From NCBI RefSeq assembly GCF_002095465.1, contig NZ_MLFP01000017.1, forward strand, positions 1 to 64,000: 64,000 nt of DNA. Direction: 5' to 3'. The translations under genes and the position numbers were made by a program. A model generated the notes under the pieces. The model made no database searches, was not told where the DNA came from, and worked only from the letters and a program-made list of their open reading frames with translations. This stretch comes from Pantoea rodasii (GTDB lineage: Bacteria; Pseudomonadota; Gammaproteobacteria; Enterobacterales; Enterobacteriaceae). Every line of letters begins with the position of its first letter. Within the stretch, counting starts at the first letter, position 1. Of the stretch, positions 28,115 to 37,712 are shown piece after piece.

Positions 28115-28555
28115 ATGTCTGTGACACAACAACTGAATCAACGCCTGCAAACCGAGCGTGCAGCAATTGAGAATCTATATCGTGCGTTCAGTGACAAGAA
28201 TCCGGATCTGCTGGATTTGGCGGTCACACAAGATTGGAATGATATCCCTTTAGCACCGGGCCAAGGCCCCGGCCCTGAGGGTTTTAAACCGGTGCTGGCC
28301 AGTTTTATCACCGCTTTCCCGGATATCAATATCATCGTGCATGACATGTTGCAGGAACCGGGCAAAGCCGCTGTGCGTGCTGAAATCACCGGGACACATC
28401 AGGGCGAGTTTTTGGGTATCGCGCCAACTGGTCGTCCTATTAACGTGCGCCTGCATGAGTTCCATTTACTGAACGGTGAACGCGTCACGACCACCTGGCA
28501 TATGGAAGACTGGATGGCGCTGTTCCAGCAGATTGGGCAATTCCCAACGCCATGA
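28115..28555 (+). CDS. SnoaL-like ester cyclase family protein
   Basis: A 146-aa protein of the SnoaL/NTF2-like fold (segments LAPGQGPGPEGFKPVLASFITAFPD and EFLGIAPTGRPINVRLHEFH are typical). Start ATG 28115 has AGAAGGA upstream; a longer frame from 28007 has none. Such proteins often act on small hydrophobic or polyketide-like compounds, but many are of unknown function. Likely controlled by the divergent LysR. Confidence 0.8.
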   Translation: MSVTQQLNQRLQTERAAIENLYRAFSDKNPDLLDLAVTQDWNDIPLAPGQGPGPEGFKPVLASFITAFPDINIIVHDMLQEPGKAAVRAEITGTHQGEFLGIAPTGRPINVRLHEFHLLNGERVTTTWHMEDWMALFQQIGQFPTP

Positions 28556-28749
28556 AATAAGCACTTCAGAGAGCGGATAAGTCATCTCGCAGTCCGCAGC
28601 CTTGTTAGTGACTAATGATGCAGCGGTGAGTCAGGAGCAAAAACAAACCTTCGACGATTTAACAGTGATCAACTGCGCGGTTTAAGCCAGGCATAATCTT
28701 CCGCTGCTATGCTTGGCAGCAGACGTTAATCAGTGTTACAGGCGGAAGA

Positions 28750-29667
28750 ATGAAAGTCGTTTTATGTGCGTATCACGAGATGGGATGCGCGGCGCTGGAG
28801 AGTTTGCTGGAAGTGGGATTCGAAGTGGTGTGTGTGTTCACCCATGCGGGTGCCGATCAGGAAAACAGCTTCTTCGACTCGGTTGAAGCGCTGGCTCAGC
28901 AACAACAGATCCCGGTGTTCTGCCCCGACGATATCAATACACCTGAATGGATTGCCAAAGTCTCATCGCTGCAACCGGATGCGATTTTCACACTGTCGCA
29001 TCGACAAGCACTCTCCCCTACATTAATTGCCACCGCCAAAAAAGGCGCGTTTAACGTGCACGCTTCTCTACTGCCCGCCTATCGCGGACGTGCGCATCTC
29101 AATTGGGTGATTATCCGCAATGAGCGCGAAACCGGGGTAACGCTGCATCGCATTAACAACGTGCCAGACGGCGGGCCAATTCTGGCGCAAAGCCGTGTCG
29201 CCATCACTGATGAAGATGATGCGCTTTCATTGCATCGCAAACTGGTGCGCACCACGCGCGAACAGTTGCCCCATTGGCTGCGTGCACTGCGGGCGGGGAG
29301 TCTGATTGAACGCGTGCAAGATGAAAGTCTCGCCAGCGAACCGGGACAACGAAAGCCTGAGGATGGGAAGATTCACTGGCATCAGTCTGCCGATGAGATT
29401 CATGCTCTGATTCGCGGCGTCGCTTATCCGTGGCCAGGTGCGTATAGCCTGATGGGAGAACAGCATTTTATCGTGTGGAAAAGCCGCGTGACTACCCAGC
29501 CACATCAGCACGCAGCGGGCAGCATTATTTCTATCGATCCACTTAATATTGCCTGTGGCGAAAATATGCTGGAAATTGTCGCGGCTGGGTTATCGCATCA
29601 CGACAATCTTAGCGCGGCGCAGCTGGTGGAGCGCTTCTCGCTGCGCGTGGGGATGCAACTGAAGTAA
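28750..29667 (+). CDS. Standalone formyltransferase, ArnA N-domain-like
   Basis: A 305-aa protein closely resembling the N-terminal 10-formyltetrahydrofolate-dependent formyltransferase domain of ArnA. Matching elements are AYHEMGCAALE, VFTHAG, the catalytic FNVHASLLPAYRGRAHLNW (Asn, His) and PDGG (Asp), and a C-terminal OB-like part with PWPGAYSLMG. The ArnA decarboxylase domain is absent and no arn genes surround it, so it probably formylates an amino sugar or similar compound in another pathway. A strong terminator follows. Confidence 0.85.
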   Translation: MKVVLCAYHEMGCAALESLLEVGFEVVCVFTHAGADQENSFFDSVEALAQQQQIPVFCPDDINTPEWIAKVSSLQPDAIFTLSHRQALSPTLIATAKKGAFNVHASLLPAYRGRAHLNWVIIRNERETGVTLHRINNVPDGGPILAQSRVAITDEDDALSLHRKLVRTTREQLPHWLRALRAGSLIERVQDESLASEPGQRKPEDGKIHWHQSADEIHALIRGVAYPWPGAYSLMGEQHFIVWKSRVTTQPHQHAAGSIISIDPLNIACGENMLEIVAAGLSHHDNLSAAQLVERFSLRVGMQLK

Positions 29668-29675
29668 TTTTAAGC

Positions 29676-29709
29676 TGGCGATTTCAGCCTGAAATCGCCA
29701 ACTTTTTTT
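29676..29709 (+). terminator. Rho-independent terminator
   Basis: An 11-bp perfect stem (TGGCGATTTCA / TGAAATCGCCA) with a three-base loop followed by a seven-T run (29703-29709). It ends the formyltransferase unit and also abuts the stop of the convergent alcohol dehydrogenase at 29708. Confidence 0.88.
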
Positions 29710-30757
29710 ACCAGCGGGTCGCCGCCATATCAATCACAAAGCGATACTTCACATCGCCCTTCAGCATACGCGCGAACGCATCTTCGACGGCTTCACCCGC
29801 AATCAATTCGATATCTGCCGTGATGTTGTGCTCGCCGCAGAAGTCCAGCATCTCCTGAGTTTCCTGAATGCTGCCTATCGAGGAGCCGCTGATGCTCAAG
29901 CGACGGAAGACCATCGGCGTGACGTCAGGTGCCTGATGCGGTTGCTCCGGAATGCCCACCAACACCAAACGGCCATTGGTTTTGAGCGTGGCGAGGTAAG
30001 GATCGAGATCGTGAGGCGCGGATACGCAGTCGATGATGAAGTCGAGAGAAGTTTGCGCTGCCGCCATCTGATCGGCATCGCGCGAAACCACCACGCGGCT
30101 GGCCCCAAGACGAAGTGCATCGGTGCCTTTTTCCGGTGAGGTGGTAAACAGCGTCACTTCTGCACCCATCGCGCTCGCCAGTTTTACCGCCATATGGCCT
30201 AAGCCACCTAAACCGACCACACCGACTTTATCACCGGCCTGCACTTTGAAGTGGCGCAGCGGCGACCAAACCGTCACCCCCGCACACAGCAACGGTGCAA
30301 CGCCTGCCAGCGGCAAGTTCTGCGGCACTGACACCACAAAATGCTGATCGACCACCACATTCTGCGCGTAGCCACCCCAGGTGCTGTCACCGGTGTGTTT
30401 GTCGATACCGTTATAGGTCGCGGTAAAGCCGGCTTCGCAGTACTGCTCTTCCTGCTGCTGGCAGAAATGGCATTCACGGCAGGAATCGACCATCACGCCA
30501 ACGCCCACCACATCACCGACCTTGAAGTGTGTGACCGCTGCGCCGGTTTCCCGCACGCGACCAACGATTTCGTGGCCCGGCACCAGAGGATAACGACTGA
30601 CCGCCCATTCGTTACGCGCCATGTGGAGATCCGAGTGGCACACACCGCAATACAGAATATCGATTTTCACGTCCTGCGGTTGCAGTGGACGCAGCGCGAT
30701 CTGGCTGGGTACTAGAGGTTTTGCCGCGTCGTGAGCGACTAATGCGTTGATTTTCAT
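29708..30757 (-). CDS. Zinc-dependent alcohol dehydrogenase, YahK/AdhC-like
   Basis: A 349-aa medium-chain dehydrogenase. The catalytic zinc site is visible as YCGVCHSDLH and GHEIVGRV, the structural zinc cysteines as CRECHFCQQQEEQYC, and the NADP(H) fold as GVVGLGGLGHMAVKLA. This pattern matches the cinnamyl-alcohol-dehydrogenase-like aldehyde reductases such as YahK. It is divergent from an HxlR regulator that probably controls it in response to reactive aldehydes or electrophiles. Confidence 0.9.
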   Translation of the reverse strand: MKINALVAHDAAKPLVPSQIALRPLQPQDVKIDILYCGVCHSDLHMARNEWAVSRYPLVPGHEIVGRVRETGAAVTHFKVGDVVGVGVMVDSCRECHFCQQQEEQYCEAGFTATYNGIDKHTGDSTWGGYAQNVVVDQHFVVSVPQNLPLAGVAPLLCAGVTVWSPLRHFKVQAGDKVGVVGLGGLGHMAVKLASAMGAEVTLFTTSPEKGTDALRLGASRVVVSRDADQMAAAQTSLDFIIDCVSAPHDLDPYLATLKTNGRLVLVGIPEQPHQAPDVTPMVFRRLSISGSSIGSIQETQEMLDFCGEHNITADIELIAGEAVEDAFARMLKGDVKYRFVIDMAATRW

Positions 30758-30833
30758 GATGCCTCCGCAAGGTGCTGGCGTTATTAAGTTGAAGGCGGCA
30801 GACTATAGTCAACGTGGTGCATAAATGATAGTA

Positions 30834-30849
30834 GTCACCATTTGGTGAC
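30834..30849 (+). promoter_or_regulatory. Palindromic operator between adh and hxlR
   Basis: A perfect inverted repeat GTCACCA-TT-TGGTGAC in the 110-base gap between the two divergent genes, 18 bases before the hxlR start. The position suits an HxlR dimer site that would block or direct both promoters. Binding is inference. Confidence 0.55.
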
Positions 30850-30867
30850 CATAGAGGAGTAGAACCG

Positions 30868-31299
30868 ATGCCAGCCTGGGTTGACGGTAAACTGGTTTTT
30901 TATGCGGATTCACCGCCGCGTCGCTTGATGGATCTGTTCTCGCTAAAGTGGAGCAGCATGGTGCTGCACGCGCTTTATCACTGGCCGGGACTGCGCGCGC
31001 GCACCGGCGAGTTGCAGCGCAGTTTGCAGGGGATTTCGAAGAAGATGCTTTTTCAGACATTGAAAGAGCTGGAACAGCGCGGGTTGATCGCTCGCCACGT
31101 GTATGACGTTATCCCGCCCAAAGTGGATTATCGTTTAACACCGCTGGGACAAACCTTCGCTGCCCCGATTGAACAGATGTATCAATGGGGACTGGATAAT
31201 CAGGCAGCACTGGATGCGATGGAGGCTAACTTGCGCGCGGCTACGGACGCGACATCAGACGCGCCACCGTCTCCCGATCCCGCGGCAAGCGTGGATTAA
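30868..31299 (+). CDS. HxlR family transcriptional regulator
   Basis: A 143-aa winged-helix protein with the HxlR domain (KWSSMVLHALYHWPGLRARTGELQRSLQGISKKMLFQTLKELEQRGLI, here in several parts). A redox-active Cys typical of some members is not evident. It is divergent from the aldehyde reductase. Its last 59 bases overlap the convergent XRE gene, unusual but with both frames intact. GAGGAG precedes the ATG. Confidence 0.85.
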   Translation: MPAWVDGKLVFYADSPPRRLMDLFSLKWSSMVLHALYHWPGLRARTGELQRSLQGISKKMLFQTLKELEQRGLIARHVYDVIPPKVDYRLTPLGQTFAAPIEQMYQWGLDNQAALDAMEANLRAATDATSDAPPSPDPAASVD

Positions 31300-32065
31300 A
31301 CACCACCAGACTCAAGCCCGGTTTTCCCTCGACGGCGAAGGTGCTGTATTCCAGCTCCAGCACACCTTCGTCCGGCAGCCACAGCTGTTTAATCCCTTCG
31401 CCGTGCTGGCTCACTTCCTGTGACTGCCACAGCTGACGGAAGGTTTCGCTCATCTCGCTGAGTTCTTCCACCAGCGCACGCACATGTTCACTGGCGCCAG
31501 TACGCGCTACGTCAGCGCGGAAATTCGCCACCATCCCGCGTGTGACCTGATGCCAATCCGGCAGGCGTTTTTTCATCTCTTCGTTGCTGAACATCATCAA
31601 CAGGATATTGCGCTGTTCCGGCGGCAGCTGGGCGTAATCCACAAAGACTTTTGTCGCAGCACGATTCCACGCCACCACTTGCCATTCAGCGGTTTTCACC
31701 AGTGCAGGCGTGTGCGTCATGCTGTCGAGCACGCGCTGCAATGAAGGCGAGACATCCACGCCCGCCTGCCAGGTGACGCCAGGCAAACGATTCTGCGCCA
31801 GCAGAAATAGGTGATCGCGCTCGGCGGCACTCAGCTCTAGCGCTTTGGACAAACGTTCCAGCACGTCTTCTGAAGGTGCGCCGCCTCTGCCCTGCTCCAG
31901 CCAGGTATACCAGGTGGTGCTGACGCAGGCGCGCACCGCCACCTCTTCGCGACGCAATCCCGGAGTACGACGGCGCAACAGCGGATAGCCAAGTTTGCTC
32001 GCATCCAGACGCTGGCGTCGTTCGCGCAGATAGTTGCCGAGCAGGTTGTCGTCTTGCAAGTTCAT
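31241..32065 (-). CDS. XRE family regulator, MmyB-like ligand domain
   Basis: A 274-aa regulator with an N-terminal HTH (LRERRQRLDASKLG, RRRTPGLRREEVAVRACVSTTWYTWLEQGR) and the C-terminal PAS-like MmyB domain (VAWNRAATKVFVDY, LPPEQRNILLMMF) of regulators that bind fatty-acid-like ligands and often control SDR genes. The divergent neighbour is exactly such an NAD(P)-dependent SDR, its probable target. Confidence 0.88.
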   Translation of the reverse strand: MNLQDDNLLGNYLRERRQRLDASKLGYPLLRRRTPGLRREEVAVRACVSTTWYTWLEQGRGGAPSEDVLERLSKALELSAAERDHLFLLAQNRLPGVTWQAGVDVSPSLQRVLDSMTHTPALVKTAEWQVVAWNRAATKVFVDYAQLPPEQRNILLMMFSNEEMKKRLPDWHQVTRGMVANFRADVARTGASEHVRALVEELSEMSETFRQLWQSQEVSQHGEGIKQLWLPDEGVLELEYSTFAVEGKPGLSLVVFNPRLPRDRETVARLMSRP

Positions 32066-32168
32066 AGCATTATCCTGTTAGTGCATATACCTGTATAAGC
32101 TCACGACTTTTCGTCGCGCCGCAGAGACTTATCATAGTGCTTCAACAGCCAGAAATAGGAGCACGAAT

Positions 32169-33059
32169 ATGCGAATTTTTGTGACCGGGGCGAGCGGCTT
32201 TATTGGTTCCGCCATTGTGAAAAAGCTGCAGGCTCGCGGTGTGACGGTATCAGGACTGGCGCGCAGCGATGCATCGGCAGAGAAACTGCACCAGCAAGGT
32301 GTGCAGGTAATGCGTGGGGATTTAGAAGATATTGCCAGCCTGCGCAGTGCCGTTGAGCAGAGTGATGGCGTGATCCACGCGGGTTATATCCATGATTTCA
32401 GCCGCATGGATCATGCCGCGGCAATCGATCAACAGGCGATTCTGGCGATGGGCGAGGTGCTGGCCGGATCCAATCGTCCGCTGGTGGTGACCACCGGCAC
32501 AGCGCTGGTGTCGCCGGGACGTCTCGCGATGGAACAGACCCAACCGGTCTCGGGCGGTCATCCACGCTCCGATTCCAACATCGCCGCACTGGCATTGGCC
32601 AATCAGGGTGTTCGTGTTTCGCTGGTGCGTTTACCGCCCACGGTGCACGGCGCGGGCGATCACGGCTTTGTGCCGATGATCATCAATATGGCGAAAGAGA
32701 AAGGCGCGGCAGTGTACATCGGTGATGGCGCGAATCGCTGGCCTGCGGTGCACCGGGATGATGCCGCCGAGTTGTTCTGCCTCGCTGCCGAACACGCCGA
32801 AGCGGGGACGATTTTGCACGCGATTCAGGAGGAAGGCATCGCGTTCCGTCAGATCGCCGAAACCATTGGCGCAGGTTTATCACTGCCGGTCAAAAGCCTT
32901 ACGCTGGAAGAGGCGAAAGAGTGGCTGGGCTGGATGGCGTTCTTTGCTTCAATCGATAACCCCGCTTCCAGTGAATGGACGCGTCAAACCTTTAACTGGC
33001 AGCCCACCGGCCCCGGATTGCTACAGGATATGCGTGAGGTGGGTTATTTTTCGCGTTGA
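32169..33059 (+). CDS. NAD(P)-dependent SDR, epimerase/reductase type
   Basis: A 296-aa extended short-chain dehydrogenase-like protein with the Rossmann signature TGASGFIGSAIV at the N-terminus and a PAVHRDDAAELF segment typical of atypical SDRs. The classical YxxxK pair is not clear, which fits the atypical group. It is divergent from the MmyB-type regulator. Its last 16 bases overlap the convergent LysR gene. Confidence 0.87.
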   Translation: MRIFVTGASGFIGSAIVKKLQARGVTVSGLARSDASAEKLHQQGVQVMRGDLEDIASLRSAVEQSDGVIHAGYIHDFSRMDHAAAIDQQAILAMGEVLAGSNRPLVVTTGTALVSPGRLAMEQTQPVSGGHPRSDSNIAALALANQGVRVSLVRLPPTVHGAGDHGFVPMIINMAKEKGAAVYIGDGANRWPAVHRDDAAELFCLAAEHAEAGTILHAIQEEGIAFRQIAETIGAGLSLPVKSLTLEEAKEWLGWMAFFASIDNPASSEWTRQTFNWQPTGPGLLQDMREVGYFSR

Positions 33060-33958
33060 TTCCGCACCATCTCTTGCAGGAAATCAATAAACGCGCGGCT
33101 TCGTGCTGGCAGAAAACTACGCTCCTGATAGAGCAGCGCAATCTCAAGAGGGGCAGGAGCGAGTTCAAGTTCAATCACTTCCAGCTGCCCATCACGAATG
33201 TAAGGTTCACAAGCCTGCGCTGAAAGGATGGCAAACCCGATGCCTTTCAGTGCAGCTTGCATCGCCATCTCTCCACTATCGACGCGGAAGGGGCTCGGCA
33301 CATTGATATGTCGAAACCCTTTTCCAGTGGTAAGAAATTGCCACGCTTGCCCCTGAAGAGCGCTGACAGTCGTGATGCAGGGCAGAGCCAGCAATTGCTC
33401 GGTGTGTGTCGGCCTTGTGTACCTTTGCAGCAATGTGGGTGCCGCAACAATGAGGCAGGGCAATGAGGCCAGCGGTCGAGCAATGACATCACTGCTGGCG
33501 CGCGTGCCGCGACTGATATCAATCACGACATCACAGTCATCCCACAGTGCCTCTGCTCCCTGCAAACTGGTAGTACAATGGAGTTCAATTCTGGGATATC
33601 GCAGTGCAAAGTCAGCCAAAAGATTGCCGAAAATTACCGGCCCTACTCCATTCGGTAAACACACGCGTAGCAGCCCTTCTGGCTCAGTTTGTGCGTGGCT
33701 TAGCCTGGCTTCCACCTCATTCACCGAGTCCAGCAGGGGACGCATGCTGTCAAAAAACAGCTGACCTGCCTCGGTAAGCTTCATTTGACGCGTACTTCGT
33801 TGCAAGAGTCGCATCCCTAACCGTTCTTCCATCAGGGAAATTTGGCGACTCACATTCGATGCAGGCATATTCAAAGCACGCGCACCGCCGATAAAACTGC
33901 CCTTCTCTGCAACGGTAACGAATACCCTCAAAACATTTAAATCGATTTTGCTGCGCAT
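33044..33958 (-). CDS. LysR family transcriptional regulator
   Basis: A 304-aa regulator with the N-terminal HTH (VAEKGSFIGGARALNMPASNVSRQI) and effector domain of the DsdC/CrgA-like branch. It is divergent from the MFS transporter gene starting at 34049 and most likely regulates it. Confidence 0.88.
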   Translation of the reverse strand: MRSKIDLNVLRVFVTVAEKGSFIGGARALNMPASNVSRQISLMEERLGMRLLQRSTRQMKLTEAGQLFFDSMRPLLDSVNEVEARLSHAQTEPEGLLRVCLPNGVGPVIFGNLLADFALRYPRIELHCTTSLQGAEALWDDCDVVIDISRGTRASSDVIARPLASLPCLIVAAPTLLQRYTRPTHTEQLLALPCITTVSALQGQAWQFLTTGKGFRHINVPSPFRVDSGEMAMQAALKGIGFAILSAQACEPYIRDGQLEVIELELAPAPLEIALLYQERSFLPARSRAFIDFLQEMVRNQREK

Positions 33959-34048
33959 CGATCATCCCATTTTTGATAATTAATCATTCTACTTTATCTC
34001 GCTAATCATAGTGATGCACGGGCAATAGACTAAGCCTCCACTAACCAG

Positions 34049-35236
34049 ATGGAGAAAACTTTGAACCTCTCTCACACTGTATCGGGCTCATCTGCCGTGA
34101 TACGCATCGCTTTCATCATCGCGTTTGTACAGTTCACAAATGCACTTGAGTACATGATGTTCAATCCATTGTTCGTCTATATGGCTTCTCAATTTTCAGT
34201 GCCTGTCACTTATGCAGGGTATGTTACTGGCACTTACACCCTTGCTTCAGTGATATCCGGCTTATGTGTTTGGAAATGGATTGACCTCGTGAGCGCCAAA
34301 CGATTTTTACTTTGGAATATGGCGCTGTTGGGTGTTCTGACGGTACTGATCACATTCACGAGCAGTTATACCTTGCTCTTGCTTCTGCGATTTATGGCGG
34401 GATTAGCGGGAGGAACAACAATGGGCGTAGGAATGAGCTTGTTAATCAGCCTCGCGCCAGCGGCGTTACAAGCGCGGATGATTGCCACCGTCATCGCCTC
34501 TTTCTCTGTAGTGAGCATTGCAGGCATGCCGGCGATGCTGTTTTTAAGCACCCATCTTGGTTGGAGTAGTGCACCAAGACTTATTGGCTTGCTGTGTCTG
34601 CTATGTTTACTGCTGATTGTCCGATTTATTCCTGATGTCGAAAGCAATGGTGTGAATAAAGCGTCGTTGACACTGACGCCAGAGTGGTTGTTTTTTGCTA
34701 GCGGAAACGCTGTCGCGCAATTTACACCTATGCTGATCATCCCTGCTTTGGTGCCAATGCTGACCCAACACATGCAGGCTCTCACCGCTTCTCTGCCCAC
34801 TCTGTTTTTCATTGGTGGCCTCGCTGGCTTGATGGCAACTAAACTCACCGGAAAACTATTGGCCTACTTATCCGGCTACACATTAGCTATTGTCTCAACC
34901 TTGATATTGCTGGTCAGCATACTGCTACCCGTTTCAGGTCTACACGTCAGTGGACTTTTTATTGGGCTATTTCTGGGTGGGGCTTATGGGCGATTAGTGG
35001 TGGTGTCTTGTGTGACCGCAAAGTTTCCCGATAAGGCAAGTCGTGCTGGCTTCCTGACTGTGCAAACGGCGCTGATGTCACTGAGCACCACTCTCGCCTT
35101 TTTTCTTTCTGCCATGACTTTCGAAGAGGCATCGCCGCTGCCGGTCATGTTCCTGATACTGGTGCTAAGCAGCGCATTACTTTTACCAGTAATGGTCAAG
35201 AGTATGGAGAAGAGGTTAGCCAGGCGCGGAATCTAA
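34049..35236 (+). CDS. MFS transporter
   Basis: A 395-aa inner-membrane protein with about 12 spans and an AraJ/sugar-efflux-like layout (VKWIDL-type loop 2-3 and ANGLAGGTTMGVGM-like segments). The substrate is unknown. Codon use is more AT-rich than nearby genes, and the gene pairs with the divergent LysR gene, an arrangement frequently acquired as a two-gene cassette. Confidence 0.85.
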   Translation: MEKTLNLSHTVSGSSAVIRIAFIIAFVQFTNALEYMMFNPLFVYMASQFSVPVTYAGYVTGTYTLASVISGLCVWKWIDLVSAKRFLLWNMALLGVLTVLITFTSSYTLLLLLRFMAGLAGGTTMGVGMSLLISLAPAALQARMIATVIASFSVVSIAGMPAMLFLSTHLGWSSAPRLIGLLCLLCLLLIVRFIPDVESNGVNKASLTLTPEWLFFASGNAVAQFTPMLIIPALVPMLTQHMQALTASLPTLFFIGGLAGLMATKLTGKLLAYLSGYTLAIVSTLILLVSILLPVSGLHVSGLFIGLFLGGAYGRLVVVSCVTAKFPDKASRAGFLTVQTALMSLSTTLAFFLSAMTFEEASPLPVMFLILVLSSALLLPVMVKSMEKRLARRGI

Positions 35237-35329
35237 CTGATAAACATAGCGGCAAAATCTATCTCGCATCTAAGATTGCAGCTCTCGCTGCATAGAGGCG
35301 TGATAAACCTGCCGCTTTGTTGGTGTGAT

Positions 35330-36151
35330 TTAACTAAACGGCTCTTCACGCGCCAGCAAACGGGCAATGACGTTGAGCGCACCTTCGTCGTTGTTGCTGT
35401 CGGTTTTATACCGCGACACCGCCGTAACGGCTTCAGCGGCGTTGGCCATCGCGAAGCTATAGCAGGCCTGGCGCAGCATTTCGAGGTCGTTAGCGCTGTC
35501 ACCAATCGCCAGCACTTCGCAATCGTCGATGCCCCATTTTTCCTGCAGCAGCGCAATACCGTGCGCTTTGTGGCAGCCTGGGATGATCAGATCGACAAAG
35601 CCAAAACCGCTGGAGACCGGATGCATGATGTTTTCAATCGCCCCCAGTTCTTTGTGCAGGCGATCCATCAGGGCATCAACCCCTTCATGCGCCAGATTGA
35701 GCGAGAACTTAAAGATGGTGTCATCGATATCGTAGAGGTTGTCGCGCTTTTCCAGACGATGATAGTGATTCGCGAGCATCGCGATCACTTCTTCGGGCAT
35801 TGAGGTATGAACGTAAGCGCCATTTCGTCCGCATACTACGGCACTGATGTCAGGTTCTTTTGCCAGAATGTCGAGGATTTGATGGACACGCTCCGGCGCT
35901 AATTCACCACAGAAGATTTCTTCATTGCTGTCTGAAACCCAGGCGCCATTCTCAGCAACAAACGCGATTTCATCTTTGATTTCCGGGAAATAGCGTTGTA
36001 ACTGGTAATATTGATTGCCACTGGCGACCACAAAACGAACGCCCTTTTCTTTCAACAATGCGTACTGGCGAGCGAAACGCTGCGCGTTGTACTGCTTGTT
36101 GTCATCAAGAAAAGTCCCATCCATATCCACCGCAATCATTTTTACTGCCAT
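35330..36151 (-). CDS. supH: SupH (YbiV)-like HAD sugar phosphatase
   Basis: A 273-aa Cof-type HAD hydrolase very similar to Escherichia coli YbiV/SupH. The catalytic DMDGTFLDD motif is at residues 9-17, followed by VVASGNQYYQL, FVAENGAWV, IDD-FKFSLNL, SSGFGFVDLIIPG and the AIGDSANDLEML metal site. It dephosphorylates sugar phosphates in the cytoplasm. It is a single minus-strand gene. Confidence 0.9.
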   Translation of the reverse strand: MAVKMIAVDMDGTFLDDNKQYNAQRFARQYALLKEKGVRFVVASGNQYYQLQRYFPEIKDEIAFVAENGAWVSDSNEEIFCGELAPERVHQILDILAKEPDISAVVCGRNGAYVHTSMPEEVIAMLANHYHRLEKRDNLYDIDDTIFKFSLNLAHEGVDALMDRLHKELGAIENIMHPVSSGFGFVDLIIPGCHKAHGIALLQEKWGIDDCEVLAIGDSANDLEMLRQACYSFAMANAAEAVTAVSRYKTDSNNDEGALNVIARLLAREEPFS

Positions 36152-36288
36152 TTTGCTCTCCCGTATCGATTAACCAGCATTCCATCCGGCTGTGAAAAGG
36201 TTTTCATTAAGCTTACTCGCGGTGTGGAATAATGAGAATGGTAATGATGAGATTGATAACCGCTTTCAGAGATTTCCAGTGCCATGTT

Positions 36289-36927
36289 TTACTGCAAATC
36301 CGCCCCTTTTTCCCTGATCCAGGCACTGAACATCTCAGCCATATCCTCAGCGTAGTCCTGAATTTCCATCTCAGAGCGCGGCGTTTCTGAAAAATGCTTG
36401 CCCACATTCCCCAGGGTACTGTTGATTAAGTCAGCGGCACGCAGTCGTTTTTTATCATCCAGCTGCGGCAATAATTCACACAGGAACTCATTCACCACGT
36501 TCTCTCCTGCTGCCCGCGCAGCCGCCACTTCCGGTGCATCACGGTACAACGGCGCAGCGTCATTGAGTGCGGTGCGCATTGCCGCCTCTTCACATTCCGA
36601 ATGCAAAAAAGCGTGCGTGAGCTGATGCAGACGTTCAAGCGCGGGCACGGTCCGATCGCGCAGGATCGATCCCAATAGATCGCCGGTACGCTGCCATTCT
36701 TCGCTTTGCAGCCGAAAGAGAATAGCCGCTTTGTTGGGAAAATATTGATATAGCGATCCAACACTCACACCGGCGCGTTCCGCCACGCGTGCGGTGGTGA
36801 ATCGCGTGGCGCCCTCCTGCTCTAAAACCTGAGTAGCGGCCTGCAAAATCGCTGAAACCAGCTCGCTGGAGCGTGCTTGCTGCGGCCTTTTTCTCTCTGA
36901 AATCTTAGCGTTACGATTTTCAGCCAC
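36289..36927 (-). CDS. TetR family transcriptional regulator
   Basis: A 212-aa repressor with the N-terminal TetR HTH (ATRFTTARVAERAGVSVGSLYQYFPNKAAIL) and a helical ligand domain of the AcrR C-terminal type. It is divergent from an O-methyltransferase gene, its likely target. Confidence 0.88.
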   Translation of the reverse strand: MAENRNAKISERKRPQQARSSELVSAILQAATQVLEQEGATRFTTARVAERAGVSVGSLYQYFPNKAAILFRLQSEEWQRTGDLLGSILRDRTVPALERLHQLTHAFLHSECEEAAMRTALNDAAPLYRDAPEVAAARAAGENVVNEFLCELLPQLDDKKRLRAADLINSTLGNVGKHFSETPRSEMEIQDYAEDMAEMFSAWIREKGADLQ

Positions 36928-37008
36928 CTGTCACTCCCGAACACGAATAGTGAAATGCGAATGATTCATCGTATTCTGTTCGCTCAGATTAATCCACGGA
37001 GAATCATC

Positions 37009-37680
37009 ATGAACACCTTAACTTCCGCGCCGTTGGCGCCGCTGCTCAACTACCTGTTCGAACTGGCCGACAATATGGCGCATCCGACTAACGAAGCTTT
37101 TCGTGTGATGTCTGACGAAGAGCAAAGCCGTCTGCTGCAGAGCAAAACCGATTACCTTGAACTCTATGGCCACCTGAAAGATGTGCCATTGGCGGTATCG
37201 CGTGAAACCGGCAAGTTGCTGTACATGCTGGCACGCAGCAGCAAGGCGCAGTCGATAGTGGAGTTTGGCACTTCTTTCGGGATTTCGACGCTGCATCTCG
37301 CGGCAGCATTACGCGATAACGGCGGCGGAAAGATCATCACCAGCGAGTTTGAACCGGGAAAAGTCGCGCTGGCGCGTAATCATTTTGCCGATGCGGGCGT
37401 GAGTGATTTGATTGAAGTGCGCGTGGGCGACGCATTGCAAACGTTGAGCCGCGATCTTCCTGCTGCCATTGATATGCTGGTGCTGGATGGCGCGAAAGCC
37501 ATTTATCCCGAAATCCTGGCACTGGTCGAACCGCATTTGCGCCCCGGCGCGCTGATCGTCGCCGATGATGCCGATTTCAGCCCGGAATATCTCGAACACG
37601 TGCACAGCGGGCGTGGTTATCTGTCACTGCCGTTTAGCGATGGCGTTGAGGTGTCGATGTGGTTGGGACGTTCACAGTAA
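37009..37680 (+). CDS. SAM-dependent O-methyltransferase
   Basis: A 223-aa methyltransferase of the catechol/caffeoyl-CoA-like family 3. ATG 37009 (GGAG upstream) is preferred to the frame start at 36955. S-adenosylmethionine motif I is visible (SIVEFGTSFGISTLHLA), followed by the acidic DMLVLDGAKAIYP motif. It could methylate a phenolic or other hydroxyl compound. Divergent from the TetR gene. A 9-bp hairpin (37686-37707) follows. Confidence 0.87.
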   Translation: MNTLTSAPLAPLLNYLFELADNMAHPTNEAFRVMSDEEQSRLLQSKTDYLELYGHLKDVPLAVSRETGKLLYMLARSSKAQSIVEFGTSFGISTLHLAAALRDNGGGKIITSEFEPGKVALARNHFADAGVSDLIEVRVGDALQTLSRDLPAAIDMLVLDGAKAIYPEILALVEPHLRPGALIVADDADFSPEYLEHVHSGRGYLSLPFSDGVEVSMWLGRSQ

Positions 37681-37712
37681 TCAGTACCCAGAGCCTGCGC
37701 TCTGGGTGACTA

